DNA of 64,000 nucleotides. Source: Anaerolineales bacterium UBA2200 (lineage in GTDB: Bacteria > Chloroflexota > Anaerolineae > UBA2200). The notes beneath the pieces were generated by a model. It made no database searches. It saw only the letters and a list, made by a program, of their open reading frames with translations, and was not told where the DNA came from. The DNA lies in assembly GCA_002327925.1 (NCBI GenBank), contig DCVA01000003.1, positions 18,842 to 82,841 on the forward strand, written 5' to 3'. Position numbers and translations under genes: made by a program. Numbering within the stretch: position 1 is the first letter of the stretch; each line of letters begins with the position of its first letter. This document shows positions 31,685 through 39,289 of the stretch, one piece after another.

Positions 31685-32842
31685 TCAGGGCACTCCGAAA
31701 TCGAGGCGGCTGATCTGGTCCCAGTAATACGCCAGCCTGGTCCAGCGACCCTCGCGGCCGATGCAGCGAAAGTACGGAGGGTCGAAGGCCAGGATCAAAT
31801 CGCCAATACGATAGCGCGGCAGAATGGGTGTTGACACTACCAGGCTGCCCGTCTCTCCGGGCGACATCTCGTGCAGTTGAATGACGCCACGCTTCGTTGC
31901 CACTTCAAAGAAGAAGAGATCATAGTTCGGAACCCACGCCCGGCGACTATCGCGCTGCTGTCCGAACATGCCCTCGGTCGCCCCGTAGATCTCCATGATG
32001 GTAACCGGCCCGTACATCGCGCGCAGCGCAGGAACATAGCGCGTGTTGATGCCCGGTACGCTGCCCAGGGTCATCACGCGCGCCTTCCACAGGTCCCTGG
32101 GATAGACACCATGGGCACGCTTCAGATAGCGGCCAAAGGCAACCGCCGTAGGCGCCACGCCTCCCACCACGGAGACATTCTGGTCCCTGCAGCGTTCATA
32201 GGCGAGCTCGAAACGGCGCTCCCAGTCGGCTCTGGTCTTGCCCCCGGCCAGCGCGTCGATGTCTTCCTGTGCGGGCAGAGAACGTAAGGGAGTCCACTGG
32301 GACACGTACTTGACGTAGATTCCCGAGCTGTACCCATACTCCACATCGCGCTGCCCCATCCGCACTGAGCCCACCACGGACGGAAAGTTGAGGTTCAGAT
32401 TGAAATGCCGGAAGACCTCGTACTCGCCAGAGCGGAGCGTGTACTGCATCACGGCGCGTCCTGCGGCCACTCGCTTCATGATGTCGGTGGGTGTCATGGG
32501 GATGAACTTGGACTCACCGCGCGTTGTTCCGCGGGTGATCGCCCATCCCGCAGGCTCCTCGTAGAGGAGGAGATCCGTCTCACCTGCCATCGTGCGCTTG
32601 ATGAGCGGCTTCAGGCTCTCGTAGGTAACGATGGGGAAGTTGCTGCGATACCTCTCGACCGTGGTGACCCCGGCAGCGTTGTGTTCCTGCCCGTAGCGCG
32701 TTCGAGCATAGCCATCCACTAGGTCCTTCAGTACCTGCCCTTGTGCAGCAGCCGGGTCGTTCACCGCCTCATGCCACGGCTGCACGAATGCCGACAGCAT
32801 GTCACGGGTCTGCTGGTCCTCCGTCGTCGTTTCCCCAGCCAT
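31685..32842 (-). CDS. GH3-family acyl-adenylate synthetase-like protein, lacking the C-terminal domain
   Basis: A 385-aa protein. The N-terminal pattern RTRYGQEHNAAGVTTVERYRSNFPIVTYESLKPLI matches GH3 auxin-responsive enzymes. An ATP-binding stretch TRGTTRGESKFIPMT replaces the usual TSGTT, and EIYGATEGMFG is the adenylate-forming A5-type motif. GH3 enzymes conjugate acyl acids to amino acids via acyl-AMP. The family is usually >500 aa; this one ends at the point where the mobile C-terminal domain normally begins, so it may perform only adenylation or be inactive. AGGAGG lies six bases before the ATG. It is 52 bases downstream of the rRNA methyltransferase-like gene. Confidence 0.72.
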   Translation of the reverse strand: MAGETTTEDQQTRDMLSAFVQPWHEAVNDPAAAQGQVLKDLVDGYARTRYGQEHNAAGVTTVERYRSNFPIVTYESLKPLIKRTMAGETDLLLYEEPAGWAITRGTTRGESKFIPMTPTDIMKRVAAGRAVMQYTLRSGEYEVFRHFNLNLNFPSVVGSVRMGQRDVEYGYSSGIYVKYVSQWTPLRSLPAQEDIDALAGGKTRADWERRFELAYERCRDQNVSVVGGVAPTAVAFGRYLKRAHGVYPRDLWKARVMTLGSVPGINTRYVPALRAMYGPVTIMEIYGATEGMFGQQRDSRRAWVPNYDLFFFEVATKRGVIQLHEMSPGETGSLVVSTPILPRYRIGDLILAFDPPYFRCIGREGRWTRLAYYWDQISRLDFGVP

Positions 32843-32894
32843 GCCGTACCTCCTGACCCTCGGAACAGGTTAGGCCGACCACGAGCAGCGCCGG

Positions 32895-33719
32895 TCAGCG
32901 CGTGATCAGAAACGCCAGCTCGCCCGGGAACTCGAAACGCTCGATGCGCCCGGGCTGTCCAGAGACCAGTGCGCGAAAATGCTCCTCATAGTTGCGCGGC
33001 ATCCCCCTGTCACGTCCCCCGAGAGAACGCATTGGGAAGGATACCAGCACGCGTTTGGCCGGGACGGTTTCCAGCAGTCGCCTTCCTGACGTGTTGTCCA
33101 ACTGCTCCAGGCAGGGGAGACTTTTGAGCATCAGCGCCAGGTCGGCCTCTCCCGTAAGCTGTCCCGCTGAGAGGGCCAATGGCAGGTTGGCGGCCGCATC
33201 GCATGCTTCGGCCAAACCGGATACCCCCAGGAGGGGCAGTGCCTGTCGCAGGAAGGCGGCGAGGTCGTCATACATATCGCAGGCCAGATAGAGCGCTCCC
33301 GGAGCCAGGGGCATCCAGGGTATGCTCAGCGGAGCCAGGCCGCAGGCAATGTCCAGAACCGTCTTCGGGGGCTCGAGGCCGGCCAGTGATTCGGTGAAGA
33401 ACCGCTCGAGAATCGGCAGCCGCTCTCTGGTCGACGACTGGTGCTGCATGATGCTACGACAGGCAGCGCGAAGCTCGTCCGGACGGCCACCCTGAGCCGC
33501 CCGTCGCATGACTTCCAGCCAGAAGGGATAATCCGCTTCCTCATCGAGGAATGCGCCACCCACCCGGTGCAGCCGGCTCTTGGTAGCCTTGAGCGCCGCC
33601 TTCCACGACCGCCTGGCAGACAACTCACGAGCGCCAACGCGTCGTACCAGATCAGGGCACACGGAAGCGTACTTCTTGCTTTCAGCGACAGCCCGGACGA
33701 GACGCTCCAGGTCATCCAT
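32895..33719 (-). CDS. ArmA/RmtB-type 16S rRNA (guanine1405-N7)-methyltransferase homologue
   Basis: A 274-aa SAM-dependent methyltransferase aligning by eye along its whole length with the Arm/Rmt family. The N-terminal helical domain has ESKKYASVCPDLVRRV (compare the SKKYRALCPDTVRR of RmtB). QSSTRERL corresponds to the conserved STxER. TVLDIACGLAPLSIPWM is the SAM motif I, then LMLKSLPCLEQLD and SFPMRSLGGRDRGMPRNYEEHF in the C-terminal part. These enzymes modify G1405 in helix 44 and block 4,6-disubstituted deoxystreptamine aminoglycosides. The start at 33719 overlaps the Tgt-like gene by eight bases. One family residue differs: GLNP is GLAP here. No antibiotic-biosynthesis or mobile genes are adjacent. 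Confidence 0.88.
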   Translation of the reverse strand: MDDLERLVRAVAESKKYASVCPDLVRRVGARELSARRSWKAALKATKSRLHRVGGAFLDEEADYPFWLEVMRRAAQGGRPDELRAACRSIMQHQSSTRERLPILERFFTESLAGLEPPKTVLDIACGLAPLSIPWMPLAPGALYLACDMYDDLAAFLRQALPLLGVSGLAEACDAAANLPLALSAGQLTGEADLALMLKSLPCLEQLDNTSGRRLLETVPAKRVLVSFPMRSLGGRDRGMPRNYEEHFRALVSGQPGRIERFEFPGELAFLITR

Positions 33720-34860
33720 TCTGGCCCTGGCGCAGCACACGCAGCCGGGAGATGAGCTGCATCATGAAGCGGAGGTTGTGCAGCGTTGCCAGTCGGTAGA
33801 AGAGGCTGTCGCCCACACGGAACAGGTGATGCAGGAGGGCCAGAGAGTAGTCCGTGCAGCACAGGCAGTCGCAGTGCAGCGAAACGGGTTGACGAGACCG
33901 CATGTGCTTCTCGTCCTGCACATACACGTAAGAGTACCAGTTGTCCGTGAGCGAGCTGGCTGCAGGATCCTCATCGAAGCGGAAGAGGCGGCCATGACGG
34001 GCATCGCGAGTGGGCATTGTGCTGTCAAACAGGCTGTACCCCATACGAGCGCAGGTGACCAGATTTCCCGGCTGGCCCACCCCCAGAGCATGCAGAGGGA
34101 ATTGAGTCGGGATCAGCTCGCGCGTCCAGGCGATGACATCATGCAGCAGCTGGCCCCTGCTGTCGAGAGGCCAGCCTCCCAGACCATAGCCGTCGAAACC
34201 GATTTCCAGCAACTGCTCCGCGCAGCGCTTGCGCAGATCGAAATCACCCCCGCCTTGAACCACGGCAAAAAGCAGCGGGCTATCTTTGCCGCGATCAGCC
34301 ACCCTGCGGTCGAACTCTTCGCGGCAGCGCCGCGCCCACTTCACGGTTCGCTGAACAGACTGGACCTGGTCTTCAGCTGGCTGGTCGACATCGGTGCAGT
34401 CATCGAGGCAGACGACGATGTCGGCCCCATATTCGAGCTGCAGTTGAACGCTCTTTTCGGGGGTGAGCTGGAAACGCCTCTCCGAGCCTTCAGGGCGGAA
34501 CAACATTCCGCGTTCGGTGAGACTGCCGTAGCTGGGATTCTGGTGAATGAGCGAATAAATCTGGAATCCGCCCGAATCCGTGACGATGGGCCCGTTCCAG
34601 CCAAAGAGGCCATGCAGTCCGCCAAGCGCCTTGATGGTGGAGGAACCCGGCTTCTGCATCAGGTGGAACACGTTCATCTGCAGCGCTTCCACCCCACAAC
34701 CCAGGAGATCTCTGGCCTCGAGCCCTCTCACGACTCCCTGAGTAGCATCGGGAAGGAAGAGTGGCAACCCTACCTCGCCATGGGGCAGAGCCAGCGACCG
34801 GCGCAACTGCCCTGACCGATTAGGCTCCCGCACATTGTCTGGCACAATCCCCTCGCTCAT
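33712..34860 (-). CDS. Divergent tRNA-guanine transglycosylase-like protein
   Basis: A 382-aa TIM-barrel protein of the Tgt superfamily. The catalytic residues are kept: TDSGGFQ (general Asp, ~95), CLDDC (~150), AVVQGG, and FDSTMPTRDARHG (nucleophile Asp, ~280). The zinc site is CDCLCC plus His in LATLHNLRFM. Two parts are atypical: GNTYHL is MNVFHL, and the base-recognition loop GGLSVGE is GGWPLDS. The transferred base and the target RNA are thus uncertain; it may not be the standard preQ1 enzyme. GAGGG lies four bases before the ATG. It overlaps the downstream rRNA methyltransferase start, so the two are co-translated. Confidence 0.82.
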   Translation of the reverse strand: MSEGIVPDNVREPNRSGQLRRSLALPHGEVGLPLFLPDATQGVVRGLEARDLLGCGVEALQMNVFHLMQKPGSSTIKALGGLHGLFGWNGPIVTDSGGFQIYSLIHQNPSYGSLTERGMLFRPEGSERRFQLTPEKSVQLQLEYGADIVVCLDDCTDVDQPAEDQVQSVQRTVKWARRCREEFDRRVADRGKDSPLLFAVVQGGGDFDLRKRCAEQLLEIGFDGYGLGGWPLDSRGQLLHDVIAWTRELIPTQFPLHALGVGQPGNLVTCARMGYSLFDSTMPTRDARHGRLFRFDEDPAASSLTDNWYSYVYVQDEKHMRSRQPVSLHCDCLCCTDYSLALLHHLFRVGDSLFYRLATLHNLRFMMQLISRLRVLRQGQNG

Positions 34861-34961
34861 AGACCCTCATAGTGCACTGAAATGGCCAATTCTGCAAAAG
34901 GCCGCTTGCCTGCTGAAGCAGACGTGAGTAAACTGCGACCATTCTGCCAGCATGAGGATTC

Positions 34962-36269
34962 ATGGGTTCTGACCCCTGTACAACGTCCGTCGGCGCCGTT
35001 GCCGAGAGAGAAGCCTACGAGACCCAGATCCAGCGGGACCTGCGTTGGAATTTCGCCGTCAATGTGGCCGATGGGGCCTTCTTCTGGCTCGCACTGAGCT
35101 TTGCCGCACCCAGCACGATCATGCCCCTGTACGTCAGCCATCTGACAGACAATGCCCTCCTGATCGGCCTTGTCACAGCCATCAACGGGGCCGGCTGGTA
35201 TCTGCCCCAATTGCTCACGGCGAATTATGTCGAGCGTATGCCTGTCAAGAAGAAGCTGGTTATCAACCTCGGCCTGTTCACTGAGCGGCTGCCCTTTGTG
35301 GTGATGGCCGCCTCGGTCTTTGCCTTCGCCGGCTCGCGCCCTGATCTGGCTCTGGTCTTCTTCTTCCTGACCTTTACCTGGCACACCCTGGGCGCGGGCA
35401 TCATTGCCGTGGCATGGCAGGATATGGTGGCCAAGGTCATCCCCTCGCGCTACCGGGGCAGACTGCTGGGATTGGCCAATGCTATGGGCACAACGACCGG
35501 AATGCTGGGATCCGCGGTGGGCGCCTGGATCCTGGCACGCTACCCATTCCCCACCAACTATGGGATCTGCGTGTCCCTGCTGGCGCTGTTCATCCTCGCC
35601 TCGTGGGGCAGCCTGGCCCTGACCCGCGAGCCGCCTCTGCACTCCTCCAAACCCGTCATCTCCCTCAGGCAGTACGCTCAGCGCCTGCCCGAGATTCTAC
35701 GCCGCGACCGCAACTTTGCCGCCTATCTGGCCACCCGGGTGATGACGGCTTTCGCCAAAATGGGAATAGGGTTTGTCGCCGTATACGCAGTCCAGCGCTG
35801 GAAGATGAGCGACAGCCAGGCCGGCCTCTACACCACGGTGCTTCTGGCGGGAGAGACGGCAGCCTACCTGGGCGCCGGAGCACTTGGAGACAAACGAGGG
35901 CACAAGCTGGTGCTGGAGCTCAGCCTGATCCTGCTGGCCCTGGCCATGCTGGTCTCCTTCCTGGCACCCTCCCCCGTATGGATGTACGTGGGCTTCGCCG
36001 CAATGGGCACACTGATCGCGGCAGACATCCTCTCGGGGATCGCCATTACCATGGAGTTCAGCAATCCGGAAGACCGGCCCACCTACATCGGCCTGGCCAA
36101 TACCGTACCTGGACTCTTCTCTGCGGTGGCCCCGCTTCTGGGCGGGTTGATCGCACTGCGGGCCAGCTACACGGCTCTGTTTCTCACTGCCGCGTTACTG
36201 TCACTGGCAACCTGGGGTGTGCTTCACTGGCTGGTTCGCGAACCGAGGCATGCCCCAAGGGCCGGGTGA
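34962..36269 (+). CDS. Major facilitator superfamily transporter
   Basis: A 435-aa integral membrane protein with about 12 hydrophobic spans. The cytosolic loop between helices 2 and 3 is ERMPVKKKLVI, and the between-halves loop is near ~215-240. The sixth-to-seventh region contains KPVISLRQYAQRLPEILRRD. The mirrored loop in the C-half is LGDKRGHKLVLE, a proper MFS 'A motif' (GxLxDrxGrr/k). The substrate is unknown. GAGG lies four bases before the ATG. It is divergent from the Tgt-like gene (101-base gap), so it could export or import something relevant to that operon, but there is no direct evidence. Confidence 0.85.
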   Translation: MGSDPCTTSVGAVAEREAYETQIQRDLRWNFAVNVADGAFFWLALSFAAPSTIMPLYVSHLTDNALLIGLVTAINGAGWYLPQLLTANYVERMPVKKKLVINLGLFTERLPFVVMAASVFAFAGSRPDLALVFFFLTFTWHTLGAGIIAVAWQDMVAKVIPSRYRGRLLGLANAMGTTTGMLGSAVGAWILARYPFPTNYGICVSLLALFILASWGSLALTREPPLHSSKPVISLRQYAQRLPEILRRDRNFAAYLATRVMTAFAKMGIGFVAVYAVQRWKMSDSQAGLYTTVLLAGETAAYLGAGALGDKRGHKLVLELSLILLALAMLVSFLAPSPVWMYVGFAAMGTLIAADILSGIAITMEFSNPEDRPTYIGLANTVPGLFSAVAPLLGGLIALRASYTALFLTAALLSLATWGVLHWLVREPRHAPRAG

Positions 36270-36281
36270 ACGCTCCACTGA

Positions 36282-37040
36282 CTACGGCGCTCGCCTAGCC
36301 GCGTAGAGCCCATAGCCGATGAGCGGCAGGAATCGCCTCCATGCTCCCAGCATAGTACGGCTGAGGAAGACTCTGCTCAGGCGCAGGTTCGCCAGGCCTT
36401 TCGTCATTGCCTGAACGTATCCCCCCAGGCCATCGACCTGACGGTGGCTCCTGGCCTGTTCACGCAGGCTGAAGCGACGTACATCATCCCGCAGCTGGTC
36501 GAAGCCGGCTTCTGCGAGGAGGCGGCGCCACCCATTCGCTTCCTGAGCATGGATGCCGAAAGTAATCTGTAGAATCTCCTCAAGCTCGCGCGGAGGCGAT
36601 TGCAGGAGAGTCATCTCGTTCAGCCCAACGACGCCGCCCGGCCGCAGAATGCGGCGAAACTCCGCCAGCACGTCTGCCGCCCGGCAGAAGGCCAGAACCG
36701 ATTCGGCGATTACGAGGTCGAACTCACCATCAGCGAACGGCATGTTGTGCCCGTCGGCTCTAGTGACACGCGGGTCCCGCAGCAAACACTGCTTGTCCAC
36801 CCGTCTACGGGTAGCGGCAGTGTTCACAGCGAGGCAATCCAGGGCAACGAGGCGAACCCCGTAGTCACGCACCAGCATCACAGCCGTGTGACCTGTGCCA
36901 CAGCCCACGTCCAGCACCCTCTCTCCGGGGTGCATTCCACACAGCGCGAGCAGGCGACGGGTCCCCTCCGGACCTCCGAGATGCTCTGTGATCCCGGCCA
37001 TCTCCCAGATGCTCCGCGGAACAGCCGCAAGGGTACTCAT
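36282..37040 (-). CDS. Class I SAM-dependent methyltransferase
   Basis: A 252-aa Rossmann-fold methyltransferase: RVLDVGCGTGHTAVML (motif I, ~42), ALDC (motif II acidic residue), GHNMPFADGEFDLVIAESVLAF (~93-115) and RRILRPGGVVGLNE. This is the UbiE/COQ5-like small-molecule or lipid methyltransferase pattern. The C-terminal ~90 residues are basic and contain two weakly hydrophobic stretches, perhaps for membrane contact. The substrate is not deducible. It lies 81 bases downstream of the CYTH gene on the same strand and may end that operon. Confidence 0.85.
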   Translation of the reverse strand: MSTLAAVPRSIWEMAGITEHLGGPEGTRRLLALCGMHPGERVLDVGCGTGHTAVMLVRDYGVRLVALDCLAVNTAATRRRVDKQCLLRDPRVTRADGHNMPFADGEFDLVIAESVLAFCRAADVLAEFRRILRPGGVVGLNEMTLLQSPPRELEEILQITFGIHAQEANGWRRLLAEAGFDQLRDDVRRFSLREQARSHRQVDGLGGYVQAMTKGLANLRLSRVFLSRTMLGAWRRFLPLIGYGLYAARRAP

Positions 37041-37121
37041 TCTAGCCTCACTTCGCAGACCAGTTCTCCACCGCGCTAGCAGCCGGCGAATGGCCCTGCC
37101 TCGTGACCGGGGCCTGTGCGG

Positions 37122-37655
37122 TTATCGAACTTCCGGTGCCGCGTCGCTCGACGACAGCAGATCCATGTAGGCGCCCTGCACCAGGTCCTCCTGGCGAACA
37201 CCCAGGGCCTCCATCAGTCTGACCGCCACCTGGCGTCCGGACTCCTCGGGTTCTTCAGGCGCCAACATCACCTCCAGCTCCAGAAAGCTCCCCAGCCCCT
37301 CCACGAGGTCGAGATGGATGCGCGTGCGCCCGACCATGTAAAGCCAGCGCTGCTTGCGCACGACCCCACGCACGCCGAGACCCGCCGAGAGCACCGCCAG
37401 CAGTGATGAGGGATCGGCAACAGGCGTTACGAAGTAGTTGGACGTCTTGGGACCAGCCCGGTCGGCGCGCTCGTAGTAGATGAGCTGTGCCTCACTCGGC
37501 GACAGCACCCGCAGTTTCAGCCGCCCCTTCGGCACCTGGAAGAAGGTGTCCTCCTGTGTCAGCAGAGTACAGGGTTCACCGCTCAGTCTGGCTGCGTTAT
37601 GCCTCGCCGCCTCCAGGTCTGCAACTCTGGCCTTGATCTCTACGTTTCTAGGCAT
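37122..37655 (-). CDS. CYTH-domain protein (class IV adenylate cyclase CyaB-like)
   Basis: A 177-aa CYTH tunnel-fold protein beginning RNVEIKARVADL, the ExK-type metal motif. Alternating basic and acidic strand residues (RLKLRVL, LIYYER, KQRWLYMVGRTRIHLDLVEGLGSFLELEVML) line the triphosphate tunnel. Members are class IV adenylate cyclases, thiamine triphosphatases or tripolyphosphatases; the sequence alone cannot separate these. I chose the ATG at 37655 because GGGAGAGGAAG precedes it; it overlaps the upstream small gene by eight bases. The neighbours (NUDIX-MazG) suggest a nucleotide or triphosphate clean-up role rather than signalling. Confidence 0.85.
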   Translation of the reverse strand: MPRNVEIKARVADLEAARHNAARLSGEPCTLLTQEDTFFQVPKGRLKLRVLSPSEAQLIYYERADRAGPKTSNYFVTPVADPSSLLAVLSAGLGVRGVVRKQRWLYMVGRTRIHLDLVEGLGSFLELEVMLAPEEPEESGRQVAVRLMEALGVRQEDLVQGAYMDLLSSSDAAPEVR

Positions 37656-37959
37656 CTTCCTCTCCCGATTCGAGCCGGACATCGACGATGCCGTGTTCCA
37701 GCGCGTACTGTCGTGCCTCGTCCTCGTCCACGAAGGAGCGCACGATCTCGTACTCACGCCACATTCTCTGCCCGTTGCTCTCCACCTCGATCACTGGCCT
37801 CTGCACCTCGCCCGGGCGAGGGGGAGCAATGTCGAGCAGGCAGATCCTGCGTGTCGTCAGCTCCGCGCAGATCTTGCAGCGTTGGGGTCCCCTCGAGCAG
37901 TGGGCCAGGCGCAGCCGCCTGATGATGAATCGGGGGTGATCCGCCAGGATCTCAGCCAT
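37648..37959 (-). CDS. Small Cys-containing protein of unknown function
   Basis: A 103-aa soluble protein I do not recognise. The basic N-terminus (RFIIRRLRLAHCSRGPQRCKICAE) has Cys at ~21, 28 and 31, and a fourth at ~40, a possible zinc-binding set. The C-terminal half is acidic and ends VDEDEARQYALEHGIVDVRL, probably alpha/beta. GGAGGCACCA lies directly before the ATG. It overlaps the NUDIX-MazG gene upstream and the CYTH gene downstream by eight bases each, so it is certainly co-translated with both and is likely a real gene. Confidence 0.75.
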   Translation of the reverse strand: MAEILADHPRFIIRRLRLAHCSRGPQRCKICAELTTRRICLLDIAPPRPGEVQRPVIEVESNGQRMWREYEIVRSFVDEDEARQYALEHGIVDVRLESGEEDA

Positions 37960-38845
37960 TGGTGCCTCCTACGTCGTGCGTTGATGCTGCACCTTCGATC
38001 CAGCCTTCGGCCAGGAGCTGCTGATAGGAGCACTCGACAGAAGCGCGCAGCTCCGGCTCGACCCCAAAGTGCTGCGCCACCCGCAGCGCGTTCAGAAGTA
38101 CGTGTTTGATCTCCAGAGCCAGGTGGGTCGGGCTGGGCTCGCCCATCTTCTCGGCCTTTATGCCCGCGCCCATAAAGTGGTTGACCTGCTGCGCCAGCTC
38201 ACCGCACTCCTCTAGCAGACACGTCATGATCTGGAAGGCATCGTTCCCAGCGGGAAAACGCCGACTCAGCCCCGTGGCAACCGCCCGCAGCTTGTAGAGC
38301 TGATCCTGGTCCGCCGGGTAGTTGCCGGCGCTCCCTGAGAGGCCGGAGGCCAGAGCCGTGGCCGAAGCGGCGTCGAGAGGGCACAGCCCGACACTGCCTA
38401 CGGTCTCATTATCCGCGAGGAACTCAATGTGCCCGTGCAGACGCTTGCCGGCCAGAGCAAGGGGCAACCAGTAGAGGCTGTCGCCCCACATCCGAGCGTA
38501 CGGGATCTCCTGGTACTCGAACCACTGCGGCACCATCTCGTCACTCTCGGTCGGAGTGCCCGCCCAACCGTGAGCCACGAAGGCGTGGACGATCTGACTC
38601 CATTCGGGGCGATGGGGAAACAGGAAGTCGAGATGCGCCACATATTCCAGCTCGCCGGGCGAGACAACGAGGCCCGACTCCTCCATCAGCTCACGTGCGG
38701 CGGCCACGGAGGTGGTCTCGCCTGGCTCCACCTTGCCGCCAAAACCGTCGAACTTGCCCTCGCCGAAGCCGCCTTTCTTGTATCCAAGCAGCACTCGCTG
38801 TGGCGAGCCGGCATCGAGGACAAAGCACAAAGTGGCGTCTTTCAT
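37952..38845 (-). CDS. Fusion of MTH1-type NUDIX hydrolase and MazG-like nucleotide pyrophosphohydrolase
   Basis: A 297-aa protein. Residues ~1-140 are an 8-oxo-dGTPase-like NUDIX domain: GYKKGGFGEGKFDGFGGKV followed by the Nudix box GETTSVAAARELMEESGL. Residues ~185-290 look like a MazG-type all-helical NTP pyrophosphatase: the metal-binding EECGELAQQ (~212) and, further on, LALEIKHVLLNALRV. Both activities remove damaged or excess nucleotides. I chose the ATG at 38845 because AGGAGAGAAG precedes it. It is first in a tight operon with the Cys-containing protein and the CYTH enzyme. NUDIX domains and MazG are normally separate proteins. Confidence 0.83.
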   Translation of the reverse strand: MKDATLCFVLDAGSPQRVLLGYKKGGFGEGKFDGFGGKVEPGETTSVAAARELMEESGLVVSPGELEYVAHLDFLFPHRPEWSQIVHAFVAHGWAGTPTESDEMVPQWFEYQEIPYARMWGDSLYWLPLALAGKRLHGHIEFLADNETVGSVGLCPLDAASATALASGLSGSAGNYPADQDQLYKLRAVATGLSRRFPAGNDAFQIMTCLLEECGELAQQVNHFMGAGIKAEKMGEPSPTHLALEIKHVLLNALRVAQHFGVEPELRASVECSYQQLLAEGWIEGAASTHDVGGTNG

Positions 38846-39056
38846 CTTCTCTCCTGCTCGCACCCGAGTTGACCAGACCGATGGGTCCGCCGGCCGACAG
38901 AATCGTGCCCGGCTACTACCATTCTATCGCCGGGTGAGCCGCGCGCCAAGTGCAAGGCAGCACCCGTATCGTCATGGCAGGTCTCTCGTCTTCAAGATTG
39001 GAGCCTTGTAGCGAGATGGTCTCTGGAAGCGCCCCAAGGCACAAGAGGAGGGAACA

Positions 39057-39200
39057 ATGACTGACCTGGCACTGCTCGTGGCACTGCTCATCACAGCTGT
39101 CTGCCTGGCGATGCATAATCGCCGGCTGGCCGATGACGATCCGATAGGCCTGAATCCTGGCGTGCACACGCCAGAACCGGGCCGGCAGCCCTCGCACTAG
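39057..39200 (+). CDS. 47-residue single-pass membrane peptide
   Basis: ATG at 39057 follows GAGGAGGGAACA, a strong ribosome site. The peptide has one hydrophobic segment (LALLVALLITAVCLAM, residues ~4-19), then a basic HNRR stop-transfer and a polar tail ending GRQPSH. A clear intrinsic terminator begins 22 bases after its stop. Ribosome site, membrane segment and terminator together support a real small gene in what would otherwise be a 400-base gap. Function unknown; an antisense frame of 115 codons over the same stretch lacks such signals. Confidence 0.6.
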   Translation: MTDLALLVALLITAVCLAMHNRRLADDDPIGLNPGVHTPEPGRQPSH

Positions 39201-39222
39201 GCCCACTCTCCTGCCATAGCGA

Positions 39223-39260
39223 TCAGCCCGACCTGGAAACAGGCCGGGCTGACTCTTTTT
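39223..39260 (+). terminator. Intrinsic terminator
   Basis: TCAGCCCGACCTG / CAGGCCGGGCTGA arms with one mismatch and a GAAA loop, followed by CTCTTTTT. It ends the small-peptide transcript and sits in front of the convergent transketolase gene. Confidence 0.85.
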
Positions 39261-39289
39261 CACCTCTCGAAAGCCTTCTTCTCGCCGGG

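Noticed and set aside
33580..34815. A 411-codon plus-strand frame
   Set aside because: Antisense to the Tgt-like/Rmt-like pair; no family resemblance.
29040..34860. A queuosine operon (QueG-like plus Tgt-like)
   Set aside because: The two genes are in separate transcription units, the QueG-like protein lacks the HEAT tail, and the Tgt has a non-standard base loop.
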